This document shows positions 42,401 to 52,207 of a stretch of DNA of 64,000 bases, piece by piece. Each line of letters opens with the position of its first letter. The stretch's first letter is position 1. Below the pieces are notes generated by a model. That model was not told the origin of the DNA. It saw nothing but the letters and a program-made list of their open reading frames with translations, and searched no databases. A program made the translations under genes and the position numbers. The DNA lies in the NCBI RefSeq assembly GCF_902459465.1, contig NC_047063.1, forward strand, positions 23,233,055-23,297,054, written 5' to 3'. Source of the DNA: Asterias rubens. Its lineage: Eukaryota > Echinodermata > Asteroidea > Forcipulatida > Asteriidae.

Positions 42401-45400
42401 GAGCAGATTTGATTTAAATATAAAGGTTTAGATTGAAGTTTTGGTCGGCGTCGTTAATAAAGGGAGGGTTTGTGGTAGCACCGTGCGTATTGAGCTGTTC
42501 TGGTTCTGAGAAGAACCTACCATAATCAAAATATTCTCTACACAAATATGACTATCAATTTATAGCCTTGCTCAAGGCAGTCGAATTATTCACTCCGAAA
42601 AAAGACCGCCGCTGTATAAAAAAAAAACGTATTCACTGTGGTACGAGTGTGGATGACTTGTGTGCACAGTAGTCGTACGATGTGACAGTGTGTATACGGG
42701 TGGGTCATGCGGTGTGATTACACGCACCACGCACAGGGTAATAGGGTGGGTTTAAAGCGGCGTCTTTTCGGAGCGAATAATGCGACTGCCTTGAGCAAGG
42801 CTAATCAATTTACAGCTATTGGTATGCCTTAATTGTAATTCAACAATTAATTTGGCATGGTGTGCCCCCTCCTACTGTGTCTTTACAATGTTCTTGGAAT
42901 CTCAGGATTTCTATAGACAATTTTAGGGGGTTATATCTGTACAAGAGGAAAAGTTGTTTTAAAGGCAGTAGACACTATTGGTAATTACTCAAAATAATTA
43001 TGAGCATAAAACCTCAACCACGTTCCCAGGGGTGATTGATCTCACCGCGCCATTTTTTCCCAGCATGCCTTGCTTGATTTTAACCCCTGGAGTTGGCAAA
43101 TTTAAATGTGCTATATGCTAGCACATTTAAATGAGCCATAAATGAGCGTACATATTCATTATTCAATATTTCCTATGCGCGCACGCATGTCTTTCGTCTT
43201 AGAGAACGTTTTTGTTTTTGATTTAAAAAACATGTTCGTGTCATAAAAACACGGGCGTGATCAACAAGCAAATATCTTAAAACTACGCACGCATGCACTT
43301 GACATACAATTTCCTGAGCCAATCAGCGTTGTTTCTTAGTACATCCCTCCCATGGGTTAGTGACGAGAGGTATCGATATGGCGTGCTGCCCATGGTAGCG
43401 AGGCTGATAAAACCTTACTTGGTAACGAGTAATGGGGAGAGGTTGATAGTATAAAACATTGTGAGAAACGGCTCCCTATGAATTGACGTAGTTTTCGAGA
43501 AAGAAGTAATTTTCAACAAATTTGTTTTTGAGACCTCAGAATTAGAATAGAGGTCTCGAAATCACGCATCTGAAAGCACACAACTTCAGGAACAAGGGTG
43601 TTTTTTTTTTCATTATTATCTCGCACCTTCGATGACCGATTGAGCTTAAATTTTCAGGCATTTTGTATGCATATGTTGAGATACAGCAAGTTTGTAGGAT
43701 GGTCTTTGACAATTACCAAAAGTTTCTAGTGTCTTTAACGTATTAAAACATTTGGACGGGAGGGACACTACACACCCTCTGCTAGAAATCGGGCAGGGTA
43801 TACAATTCAACCTGCCGACCATAACAAAGTAGATGAGTAAATACGAAACATACCTTTTTTAACTTCCTGCTCAAAACGACTAAACAGCGTACACAGCCGG
43901 GCATAGTTATACATGACAAAGACACCATCCCTGCTATCCGGCCATGTGCTATTGTTGTGGCTGTTGGAGAGGTCCAGTTTAAGCTGTGGAGGAAAAATAA
44001 AGTTTCAATCCAAAGCTTTAGCAGAATTGCGGGTTGCGGCTGCGACTTGGTCAACGAATTGAATCAGAGTAACACTTAGTAACAGTTAGTAACAGTTGCA
44101 GTGGCAGCTTGACAGTCATTTGTTCACGCCCTCCATTTCTTATTCAAAAATACTATTTTTGTTATAATTTGCCTCTGGTTATGAAACTAAGGATGCATGG
44201 CGTGGCCGAGCGGTTAAGACACACAGAGAACTCAAGCACTGGTGTTTCTATGTATCAGCACAGTGTGGGTTAGAGTCTCGGGCGTTGCACTTGTGTCCTT
44301 AAGCAAGACACTTTACCAATGTTGATATTTCCTTCAGATGGGACTTTAAGTAGTAGGTCTCATGTAATGGGATTGGTAGTGCGTGTCAAAGAACCCAGGG
44401 GCCGATTTCACAAAGAGTTAGGACTCGTCTTATCTCAAGTTAGTACGAGTAACTCTTCCTAACTAAGGATTAATCTTAAGGTCTGCATGCTACAGTGCAG
44501 GGTTGGGACTCGTCTTAAGTCCTCAGTATAGTCTTAAGTTAGGAAGAGTTTTGTGAAATTGACGGCAGAACACTTATCATGGAAGAGTAGGGGTTGACCC
44601 CCGTACTTCTTAATCAACTAGAAAGAATCCTTTTATAGCTTTCCTCGGGTTTCCCAGCTACAGTGATTAAGTTCACCAATGACGCATCCTTGTTTTCATA
44701 ACAATAAAGTAAACTTCATCACAGTGGCTCCCAGGCCTTAGGAGTCGTGTACAATAATGGTAAGTAGGATTTGAAACTTTGCATGGTGGAAATACGATAT
44801 AAAAAGGTTTGCGGTAACACCATAACACCATGTAATGACTATCTCTAATGAGTTGGGGTGGTTCTGAAAAGAACCTTTGGTTTAACTTGTTGTTTCGATC
44901 AGTACGCTCTGATCGTCGTCTGGAGAAAGCAGAAAACAATAACGGTGTTTGCTGTGTGAATAAGAAACACTTAACCCCTTAAACAGTTAAACAAAATAAA
45001 AGCAAAAATCTTGATAACTTACAGTGCCATATCTTTAATCAAACTTAAAATTTGTAGAGAACATGTTCCACAAAAAAAAACAGAAAATAGAACTAGCTGT
45101 TGCAAACTGCAAGCTTGCAACTGTAACTTCACTAAATAAGAGGCAATTTAAAAATGTCAATGATTTTGTGGAGTATTTTCAATTTTTAATGGTGAAACTG
45201 CGAATAAAAAACAGGAAATCAGCTGATCCGAGGAAAATTTGCATGCCTGAAACTGCTTACCAACCGAAAGCTGGACCTAAATGCAAAAAACTAGTTAATG
45301 GCCAGACAAAAAAATCCTCACCATGTGTCGGTGCTGCTTGCCTAGTATTTCAAACTTTAAGCCAGCGATGGTCAGTCTATGAATTAGACTCTCCCAACCT

Positions 45401-48400
45401 TCACCTTTAATATTTGTGAAAATAAAACAACATTGGATACTTGTTATAATAAACTGCAATAATAATAATCTAGACATTAGGTGTTTACAAAGGCGTTCTG
45501 TACTTTCCCGAGTAAGAATGTCATGCGTCAAATTATTGGTCAACTCACTGGAAAGTATTGCCAAGGGTAGTGCAGGATTATTAACTTAGATAAGACATTT
45601 CTAAGAAAATAAAACTAGCTGTTGCAAACAACTTACCAACCGATGGTATAAATGCAAAAAATAGTTAATGCCTGATGTTTTGACCCTAGCAGAGTCTTTC
45701 TCGAATGCTAAATGACAACACGACAAACATGAACAGGAGCATAAGATATTTCTATTACCTTGTACTTCTTCCCCATATTTCAAGATGGACGCTTCCCTGG
45801 TTTGAGATTCTCTTAACCTAAGGAGCTCTGAAGCGCTTATAGTTCCTTTAAACCCAGCCCCACACACAGCAACAGGTCCGTGGGTAACATGGTGCTGATT
45901 GATGCCAGGTAGTGAAGCGTGTCCGGTACACAGCCGCCACGCCAGGTCAACTTGCTGTTGCCGAAAACCCATATCTTGGCTCGATACGTGGATGAGGTGA
46001 GAAGGCTACAAGGGAAGACAGATAAGAGTTCAAAGGTCGCATACCAGAAGAGACAGGGCTCGAATATTACACTGGGCCTGAGGCTATCATGGTGTGGCCA
46101 TCTTGAATTTCTCCCATTGATATCAATGTAACCAAACCGAGGCTGGATGAACAAAATGGTCTGGTTCCTATTCGCAAAATGATTATTAGCATACATTATT
46201 TTTATTTGATATGAGGACCATGACCAATATAGAGGCATCATGACAAAGGTCTATAGTCTTGGTTCAAGACCTTTCTAAAAGTGTTGTATTCCCAAGATCC
46301 AATTGACCCAATTCACCTGACGTCATCATCAGAATAATCTTGGATGCGCCATTTTGGTGGTCAATGTCAACATGTGTTATTCAGAGACCAACATGGTGAG
46401 CGTGGCATCAGGTGCCGCATGTGATGCGCGTGCAAGGGGTCAATAGATGGAAACTTGCATCAGGGATAAAGAATATTTATTTTGGTTTACCCATATAAAC
46501 CGATGTGTGTTAGCACTGTATACTCAGTATTTTCCGGAGCTCACAGGCATATTGCTTGGGTAGGATTCAAACCCACGACCTTTGCAATTCTAGATCAGTG
46601 TCTTAGCAAACAAACCACCGAGATTGCCTGGTAGCTAGAGGCAGTTCAGATCCTATATTTTAGCAGTGGGTACCGCAAAGATTTAATGGATGGAAGTTGC
46701 GTCGAGGATAAACCCAAGATCCATCGTCATGACAGGAGTATGCAGCACGACAACCAAACAAATTAATTGGCTCACAGAGTGCTAGTCATTTACATAAAAA
46801 ACCTCTACCCTCGCAGGTAGCCGTTTATTCTTGGGTGATGAGAAACAATTAAAAATAAGTAACTTATCCAAGAAAACAAGGTTCAGACCGAGATTCGAAG
46901 GCCGCTATGATCCGTGGATGACTCAGCCATTAGAATTTGAGATCGATGACCACTTGGTCACGACACGCAGAAAAATAGACAAGCAAAATTTCACGGCTCT
47001 GCTTACAGCCGAGTTCTGCGCTTACCATCACCATCCGCCGCTTACTGTGCAAGTGCCAAATGTCTGCGCTAGCTATTTAAGCGAGGGAACCAAATAACAT
47101 GGAGTACGCAAAGATTCTTTGCTTACGGTAAGCAGAGCCATGAAATCAAGCCCTGATCATTTTACCGGTGGTTGCAGCTGACTAAGACCTTGTTCAATAG
47201 TACAGCACTGCATCATCACAGGAGAAGGTGTTCCATTTGAAGAGACCACTAGACATAAAAAGAAAAAAAGAAAAAAAAGGTAAATAACTAAAGGCACTGG
47301 ATACTATTGGTAATTGCTCAAAATAATTGTTAGCATAAAAACTTACTTGTTAGCGATCAATGGAGAGATGTTGATTGTAAGCCTATAAAAGCTTTTGAGA
47401 AATGGCTCTTTTTGAAGTATTGTCATTTTTGAGAAAGAAGTTATTTTGCCACTAACATATTTTAATTTGATTACGAGTCGAATTCAAACATCTAAAAGCA
47501 CATTTTGTTTCTTCCATTATTTTCTCGCAACTTCGACGACCAACTGAGTTCAAATTTTCACAGGTTTGTTATGTTGAGATACACCAAGTGAGAAGACTGG
47601 TCTATGACAATTACCGAAGGGGTCCAGTGTCTCTACATCTGTACTATTCAAATAACCTAACGTCATCAGAGCTTCTAAAGAGGTTGACTGAAGCATTTTA
47701 CGGGTCAAAGGTCAAATTGCTGCTCCTACCTGTTACCCTCTGTAGGTTCTTGTCATATCCAGATTTTCCATGTGCGAGTTTTTCCTCAGCGATAAACTGT
47801 TGCAAATCCAGCTGGACCTCACTTGATAAATCCAACACCTCTTGCTCATCTCTCCTCCGACCGTGACCTTTGACATCATTTCCAACTGACCTCTGACCTA
47901 AACCTACATCGTCTGACCTCTGACCCGAGCCTTTATCGTCCTGACGACCTGACTCTGAATGTATCCTGTATTTAGAGCTATTTGCAGCTAGGATTAATTG
48001 CTGTTGTGTTTCACATCTTGAGCTCTCTTCTGATGAAATGTCTGCTGTGTGTTTATAAATTGAACCAAGTCCAAACTGGGTGAGTACTTTGGAAAATGCT
48101 GGTGTAGTTGGCGTCAAATGATTAACTTGAAATCTGCCAATGAAAAGTTCACATAAAGGTTCACATTAAATAGGTTCACATGTGATATTGATTTGTTTAA
48201 ATCTACTTTGCTGTTTATATTGTTCGCTATAAGAACTTGTCCTGCTATTTTTGCTATTATAATGCAGTGGGAGTAGATTATCGGTTTATTTATTTATTTC
48301 ATTTAAATTTACTCAGGGTGAGCTAAACCAGTATGAACTGATTTCAATTTGGAAATGCATCATTCAAATTATCACAAATACCATAAACTAGGCACTACTT

Positions 48401-50865
48401 TGGTAATTACTCCGAAAAATTAATGACCATAAAAAGTACTTTGTACTAAGCACTGCAACTCTTGGTAGTCTTTAATTTTCCTGAAAAACAATTCCCTTTA
48501 AAGGAACCTGGTTTTAGAGAGAGGGATTTGAAAACATTTCAATATGAGAAACGTTTCAGCATGAAACGTTTCTCACATTGGACTAGTCATTCTTCCTGCA
48601 CAGACAGAATCGCACTAGATGTTTTGCAATATCTAAAATATTAACAGGTAAGTGTAATTGTATGTTTATAGGAAAACAAAGGAACAGTTCCAAAAAACAT
48701 TTTTGCCTTTAAATAGATACAAAAGATAAAACATATGCTAATAAAATACAAAAAAAACATTACCTACTGCCAAACAGCCAAATCTGTTTGTTTACAGTGG
48801 GATGGGTCGTTTTTAAAAGGCAGCGAACACTATTGGTAATTGTCAAAGACTAGCCTTCACGTTCACGGTTAATGTATCTCAACTTATGCATAAAATAACA
48901 AACCTGTGAAAATTGGAGCTCAATCGGTCATCAAAGTTGCCAGATAATATTGAAAGAAGAAAACACCCTTGTCACACGAAGTTGTGTGCGTTTAGATGGT
49001 TGATTTCGAGACCTCAAGTTCTAAATCTGAGGTCTTGAAATCAAATTACTTCTTTCTCGAAAACTATGGCACTTCAGAGGGAGCCGTTTCTCACAATGCT
49101 TTATACCATCAACCTCTCCCCATTACTGTACTCGTCACCAAAAAAGGTTTTATGCTAATACCTATTTTGAGTAATTACCAATAGTGTCCACTGCCTTTAA
49201 TTTAAAGTGGGGTGGGCATGAGGGGTAATTCTTTGTGGCTTGGTACTTTAAGCTATTTTGCTTCTTTGTATCTTTATGTATTGATTTGTATTATATTTCT
49301 ATGCCAGTGTAAAGTGTAATAAATTTAATACATTACAAATACACGTTATACAAAAAATAATTGTGACAGACCCTGCTTCTCTGATTAATCTGGAAAGGTG
49401 TTCTGTCAACAGAAGACCCCTCAACTGATTCAGCGACACCTCAACATTTTCTTCTGTTGCTCTCCTTTCTCTCTCCGCCCTTAGGAGACTGTTATTTACA
49501 ACGCTCACTCCAGGAGGAGCTTTAGCCGGGTCTTGGATGGATGCCTCAGACTTCCCATATTGATCGCCTAGTTGTGAAACCGTGCTCAAGACGTGCTTGA
49601 AAACGCTAGGACGATGGAGATTGATACTCAGCGATCCCTTGGCTGTGATGATGCAGGATTTGATTGGAAACGGCCAGTGACTGGATTCCTTTTTCAATTC
49701 TTCTGAGAATGCGGTGATGTTGAGGTCCTGAAAGACAATAACAGTTGTGCAATATTATAATAAAGTGAACTTAGTTGTGTTTAATTTGCTAGAAACAATT
49801 GCGCAAAGAACCCTACCACCAGGCAGATGTTTGGAAATAAGTAGCAAAATTTAATTAATCACAAGGGTCAGCCTGCTTGTATAAATAATCGTAGAATTTA
49901 ATAACAATTTTGCAGAAAAAATTAAGGAAAAGTTTCCGTATGGCACACCACTTTTTCATTCGATATGAAATAATATATAATTTACCTCAATGAGATATCC
50001 CTTTCTGTAAAAATTGGTGAAAAAGGTGTGGCGCCATACGGAAAGTTATCCAAATTTAAAATATTGAAAATATTACACACAATTTTTTTTCTCAAATGTT
50101 GTTATGCTAGGATATCATATGATTAGTTGCGATAACGTAACCCTCCTCCCGACGGCCGAAAGGTCGGAGGCGTTATCTCAACTAGAATATATGATGTGTA
50201 GCTTTACTCCTTTAAATTTAAGACACTGCAACACTGTTGCCGTGAGAAACGGCTCCCTCTGAAGTAACGTACTTTGTGAGAAAGAGGTAATAGTTATACA
50301 CACACAAAATTAAAATATCTTTAGGCCTGAAGAAGCCTTTTAGTTTTATATTCTACTGAAGAAGTAAAACTGAGAAAACACACAAACAAGTGTAGTAGTA
50401 GTAGTGAAGAAACAATGAATGAAAAACACCATTGTTTTTCATTCATTGTTTCTTCACTACTACTACTACACTAGTGTAGTAGTACTACTTATTCTCTTGC
50501 AACTTCAATAGCCCAATTGAGTCAAAATATTGTTATTGTATGACTACAATGGTATAACGACTATCATAACAAGAATCACTTGGAATTAAGAGTAACTAAA
50601 GCTGCTGAAAATCACACAAAAAACACCCAACCACTTCCTCGAGTCATATTAGTTAGTAAAGCTTTACCTTAATTTTCAATCTCTCCACCATCGCCGCAGC
50701 CACACTGAAATCACAAATATTGGGTTTGTTACATGGTCGCAAGATCGTCGAATTCAATCCCGATTTAGCTACACTCGTTTTCTTACCATACGATAAGATA
50801 AACGTCTCGAGTTGTTCTGTAAACACAGTGAAATCTTTCAAAATTTCCCCCATTTTAAATTTCAT
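36364..50865 (-). CDS. DALRD3: DALR anticodon-binding domain-containing protein 3, full gene span
   Basis: Ten minus-strand exons join into 605 codons (604 residues plus TAA); the human protein is 543. All junctions have GT/AG ends and matching phases. Conserved blocks in order are SLSINLHRPSVFKHVLS (residues about 95-111), LNQLRGLLLTEHLSRL (162-177), KSGYDKNLQR (308-317), FRQQQVDLAWRL, GWESLIHRLTIAGLKFE, GVFVMYNYARLCTLF, STIDFSLLREDQEWGL, FLASLCRDLSSYYS and the C-terminal EPRPHLIAVMFARLYLLRS, with the DALR domain at about 460-604. In humans DALRD3 partners METTL2B for 3-methylcytidine at position 32 of certain tRNA-Arg; it has an arginyl-tRNA-synthetase-like DALR domain but no catalytic domain. 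Extra length lies mainly in a charged insert in exon 3. Introns are packed with MITEs and SINEs. Confidence 0.93.
36530..36982. mobile_element. family E MITE interrupted by an A2 element
   Basis: CCAATTTCACAG to GCTCTATGAAATTGGACC. Inside lies a 5'-truncated A2 copy, 36644-36953, ending TACCTTCCCT/TTAA. In intron 9 of DALRD3. Confidence 0.8.
36644..36953. mobile_element. A2-subfamily MITE, 5'-truncated, nested in E
   Basis: Begins within the body (TGGTAACAAGCATTGGGG), has the CTTCTAGCTAGAAG hairpin and a complete right terminus with TTAA. Confidence 0.8.
36983..37496. mobile_element. family E variant containing a 33-bp tandem array
   Basis: The right end AACGAAATTGGGCCC and the inner CGAATTTTGCGCTTA and CTGCACTAGCTGTGAAAG match the E variant at 46988-47154, which has one copy of the segment that is amplified here. 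Confidence 0.7.
37002..37331. repeat. 33-bp tandem repeat, 10 copies
   Basis: Unit GCTTAGGATCACCCTTCTCA plus GCCTACTGGGCAA, exactly 330 bp, with single-base variants (CAG/CCG/AAG/CTG at one codon-like position). Because 33 is a multiple of 3 it gives a long open minus-strand frame of 11-residue repeats, taken as an artefact. Confidence 0.95.
37760..37926. repeat. family D inverted-repeat element (copy 2)
   Basis: GCCGATTTCACGAAACG to GAAATCGACGGC, with interior CCTAACTTAGGA units. In DALRD3 intron 9. Confidence 0.8.
38186..38254 (-). CDS. DALRD3: DALRD3 exon 9
   Basis: Acceptor GTTTGTTTTCCAG and donor GGG/GTAAGA enclose 23 codons, phase 0-0 (VCSFLASLCRDLSSYYS, HTHILG), matching human ICKFLVQLSMDFSSYY. 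Confidence 0.92.
38651..39014. mobile_element. family B TTAA MITE (copy 1)
   Basis: AGCCATTGGACCCTTTCGG and complement, TTAA on both sides, with the CTCGATAGCGAGAA hairpin inside. It abuts family C, sharing the TTAA at 39015-39018. Confidence 0.9.
39019..39375. mobile_element. family C TTAA MITE (copy 2)
   Basis: AGGATTTGGGTATTTTT to GTACACAGACCCT/TTAA, with large interior arms CTGAGGTGCTGTAGTTTTT / complement. Confidence 0.9.
39560..40670. mobile_element. 1.1-kb inverted-repeat element L with 3-bp AGT flanks
   Basis: Ends GGGTCGTATGAATAAAAAGT and complement (at least 26 bp), AGT on both sides (39557-39559 and 40671-40673). It interrupts another dispersed repeat (GTTGGCTCTGAAAAGG ... AGAGCCAACAC). 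No transposase frame inside. Confidence 0.8.
40844..41066. mobile_element. family E MITE, diverged
   Basis: GGTCCAATTTCATAAAAAAGC to AGCTTTATGAAATTGGGCCC. In DALRD3 intron 8. Confidence 0.75.
41135..41307 (-). CDS. DALRD3: DALRD3 exon 8
   Basis: Acceptor TTGTTAATCAG; CG completes Ala, 57 codons, donor AGG/GTAAGC, phase 0. Encodes TYPPLPSISTIDFSLLRED, then QEWGLAFNYVLQYPVMLSE. The 3' splice-site region is formed by the (TAA)n tail of a SINE. Confidence 0.92.
41316..41665 (-). mobile_element. tRNA-derived SINE
   Basis: Read on the minus strand: a tRNA-like head GTGTCGTGGCCGAGCGGATA (A box) with GAGTTTGAATCCCGG (B box), a body, and a tail with AAGCGCTATATAAAAACAAG and (TTA)n. The tail abuts the exon 8 acceptor of DALRD3. 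Confidence 0.8.
41736..42237. mobile_element. 502-bp MITE, TSD TAT
   Basis: AGGCCCTTTCACACTATA and the complement of AGGCCTTTTCACGCTATA. TAT on both sides (41733-41735, 42238-42240). Looks related to the two MITEs at the DALRD3 3' end. Confidence 0.75.
42563..42803. mobile_element. 241-bp MITE, 9-bp TSD ATCAATTTA
   Basis: Perfect ends TAGCCTTGCTCAAGGCAGTC, extended subterminally by TATTCACTCCGAAAA / complement. ATCAATTTA on both sides (42554-42562, 42804-42812). A 9-bp duplication suggests a Mutator-like relative. Confidence 0.85.
42963..43734. mobile_element. family A MITE split by a 392-bp element
   Basis: Left terminus AGGCAGTAGACACTATTGG after TTAA. The body resumes after the insert and ends TTCTAGTGTCT/TTAA. 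Confidence 0.9.
43015..43406. mobile_element. 392-bp nested element, 9-bp TSD ATAAAACCT
   Basis: ATAAAACCT occurs once in other A copies and here on both sides (43006-43014, 43407-43415). Termini CAACCACGTTCCCA and the complement of CAGCCTCGCTACCA. Interior palindrome ACATTTAAATG twice. Mutator-like by TSD length; superfamily uncertain. Confidence 0.8.
43854..43983 (-). CDS. DALRD3: DALRD3 exon 7
   Basis: Acceptor TTTTTCCTCCACAG, phase 0; 43 codons plus G, donor AAAG/GTATGT. Encodes LKLDLSNSHNNSTWPDSR, then DGVFVMYNYARLCTLFSRF, the VMYN.ARL.TLF block typical of the DALR domain. Confidence 0.93.
44199..44398 (+). mobile_element. tRNA-derived SINE
   Basis: Head GGCGTGGCCGAGCGGTTAAG (A box region of a Leu/Ser-type tRNA) and GGGTTAGAGTCTCGGG (degenerate B box), then the body TGTCCTTAAGCAAGACACTT and TTCAGATGGGACTTTAAG. 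Directly followed by a family D element. Confidence 0.75.
44402..44567. repeat. family D inverted-repeat element (copy 3)
   Basis: GGCCGATTTCACAAAGAG to GTGAAATTGACGGC with CTTCCTAACTAAGGA units. Confidence 0.8.
45322..45404 (-). CDS. DALRD3: DALRD3 exon 6
   Basis: Acceptor ACAAATATTAAAG, two bases completing Gly, 27 codons, donor ATG/GTGAGG, phase 0. Encodes EGWESLIHRLTIAGLKFEIL and GKQHRHM. Confidence 0.9.
45759..46005 (-). CDS. DALRD3: DALRD3 exon 5
   Basis: Acceptor CTTCCCTTGTAG, phase 0; 82 codons plus G, donor CAAG/GTAATA. Encodes PSHLIHVSSQDMGFRQQQ to LKYGEEVQ, matching the human LVVHV...FQQQKLDLLW block and the GPVKV region. Confidence 0.93.
46445..46690 (-). mobile_element. SINE-like fragment with tRNA-type B box
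   Basis: Minus strand: CTCGGTGGTTTGTTTGCTAA as a diverged A box region and GTCGTGGGTTTGAATCCTACC as a B box, then body. Limits are approximate. Confidence 0.5.
46798..46985 (-). mobile_element. SINE fragment, same family as 41316
   Basis: Minus strand: CGTGTCGTGACCAAGTGG head relic, ATTCGAATCTCGGT-like B box relic, and the ACCCAAGAATAAACGGCTACC body. Diverged. Confidence 0.6.
46988..47154. mobile_element. family E variant MITE
   Basis: TTTCACGGCTCTGCTTAC to GTAAGCAGAGCCATGAAATC. Contains one copy of the segment amplified at 37002-37331. It ends 12 bp from the DALRD3 microexon. Confidence 0.75.
47166..47207 (-). CDS. DALRD3: DALRD3 exon 4, 42-nt microexon
   Basis: Acceptor TGTGATGATGCAG and donor CCG/GTAAAA enclose 14 codons (CCTIEQGLSQLQPP), phase 0-0. 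This fills the gap in the family alignment where human has a segment ending VLAELQEALW. A family E MITE ends 12 bp beyond its donor side. Confidence 0.8.
47292..47634. mobile_element. family A MITE, diverged
   Basis: AGGCACTGGATACTATTGG to GGGGTCCAGTGTCT. Central hairpin degenerate. In DALRD3 intron 3. Confidence 0.8.
47737..48133 (-). CDS. DALRD3: DALRD3 exon 3
   Basis: Acceptor CATTGGCAG; the first base A completes GGA (Gly). 132 further codons, donor AGG/GTAACAGG, phase 0. Begins FQVNHLTPTTPAF and ends KSGYDKNLQR, as in the human protein. The middle is a hydrophilic insert with near-repeats (SGQRSDDVG, LGQRSVGNDV). Confidence 0.92.
48818..49196. mobile_element. family A MITE
   Basis: AGGCAGCGAACACTATTGG to ATAGTGTCCACTGCCT/TTAA, opposite orientation to the 51804 copy. 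In DALRD3 intron 2. Confidence 0.9.
49372..49727 (-). CDS. DALRD3: DALRD3 exon 2
   Basis: Acceptor ATTGTCTTTCAG, phase 0; 118 codons plus GG, donor GCAGG/GTCTGT. Encodes DLNITAFSEELKK to LSRLIREA and holds the SINLHRPSVFKHVLS and NQLRGLLLTEHL family blocks. Confidence 0.93.
50242..50545. mobile_element. family A-related fragment with embedded palindrome
   Basis: GTGAGAAACGGCTCCCTCTG starts mid-element, and CTTGCAACTTCAATAGCCC resumes after the palindrome. Termini lost. Confidence 0.6.
50390..50471. repeat. near-perfect palindrome, 39-bp arms
   Basis: GTGTAGTAGTAGTAGTGAAG onward and its complement around a CCAT centre. In intron 1 of DALRD3. Confidence 0.9.
50668..50865 (-). CDS. DALRD3: DALRD3 exon 1 (start codon)
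   Basis: ATG at 50863-50865, 66 codons (MKFKMGEILKDFTVF..., ...MVERLKIK), donor AAG/GTAAAG, phase 0. The ATG follows a short leader; a second in-frame ATG is four codons later. Confidence 0.85.
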
Positions 50866-51670
50866 TCTCCGTGGTGTGTGTCACTCAGCATTCTCAGGTT
50901 GGCATGTTTTTGCACCATCAAGAAAAACATGAACCGTGTAGTTTTTAACCGAGACGTCTTCAACTCTTTCCTGCCGTGTATTGATGCGCATGGTTTTGGT
51001 GCCAGTCTAAACTTTTGCTGTCTGCTAATGCTGATTGCGCCCTCTATAGCCTCAGTCGCTTTTTAAACTTCAGTTCCATTATTTTGCGGAAAGTTTTCAA
51101 CTTGTGGGTAACCCTTCTTTGACCAAAGCGGACACTTTTTGTCTTGAAAATAAAAAAGATTAGTTAATGACCCAATTGTTTTCCCACGATATTGCCCAAT
51201 TTAAGAGGAGGGAAAGTTGTTCATGGGCATGAGCAAAACTGGACCCTGGTATCACTAGTTTTCTGGCGGTGGCACTGGATTGGGACTTGAGTCAAGTCTA
51301 GTGGCTCTGAAGCTGCTATTGAATTTTGTTGCGGCTCAATTTCGAGACCATTATTTTTGCCCGGAGATTCTGCCTGCGTTAGATTGGCTCTTCATCAGGA
51401 GGGTTTAATCAACAGAGGGCGCTATAGAAGAACTTTTTACACAGTTATGAACTTTTCCCCATGGTTTGGAGGGCCGCGGGGAAAAAAAAAGGCATCGCAA
51501 AGGGTGATGCTTCCACATTAACTGTGAACTGGCACGCAAAAACTCATTCGTTTTTGATGTGATTTGAAATGCATTATTTTTCATACCCAAATAATGATAA
51601 TGACACGTTCGTATTATTTCTGATGAAATGGCGTCCCATGGAACAACCCACCTTAGCATTAGCTGTACTA

Positions 51671-52207
51671 GGCCCTATAGACCATTGCCAAATTTCACAG
51701 AGCCTCTTTAAAGCACATAAAGTAGCTAAGCATCAGCCAACATTCTCACGGTACAATTTGAAATTGGTATCCTGCTCATTTCTGCTAAGCATAAACTTAA
51801 TAAAGGCAGTGGACACTATTGGTAATTACTCAAAATAATTATTAGCATAAAACCTTTCTTGGTGACGAGTAATGGGGAGAGGTTGATGGTATAAAACATT
51901 GTGAGAAACGGCTCCCTCTGAAGTGCCATAGTTTTCGAGAAAGAAGTAATTTTCCACGAATTTGAGGTCACGAAATCAAGCATCTGAAAGCACACAACTT
52001 CGTGTGACAAGGGTGTTTTTTTCTTTCATTATTATCTCGCAAGTTCGATGACCGATTGAGCTAAAGTTTTCACAAAATGAGGTTTGTTGTTTTATGCATA
52101 AAATATGTTGAGATACACCAACTGTGAAGGCTTTATTTACCAATAGTGTCCACTGCTATTAAGCAATGTTTCTGCTTTAAAAAAAAACCTCTATGAAGTT
52201 GGGCCCA
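51671..52207. mobile_element. family E MITE interrupted by a family A copy
   Basis: AATTTCACAGAGCCTC to CTCTATGAAGTTGGGCCC. The A copy lies at 51804-52158. Confidence 0.8.
51804..52158. mobile_element. family A MITE, nested in E
   Basis: AGGCAGTGGACACTATTGG to AGTGTCCACTGCTA/TTAA. The central hairpin is shortened. Confidence 0.9.

Noticed and set aside
44199..44290. Functional tRNA gene
   Set aside because: A and B boxes are present but the arms do not pair and a SINE body follows; the same holds at 41580-41660, 55990-56092 and 58920-59000.
45025..45060. Extra DALRD3 exon reading ILSLIKDMAL
   Set aside because: A GTAAGT donor is present, but exon 6 at 45322-45404 already supplies the matching block with correct phase on both sides.
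45063..45410. 115-codon plus-strand frame
   Set aside because: It is antisense to DALRD3 exon 6 and flanking intron; no independent support.
49299..49371. DALRD3 exon 2 running on to a stop at 49299
   Set aside because: The conserved protein continues only if GCAGG/GTCTGT is used as a donor; the run-on sequence (VTIIFCITC...) is intronic.
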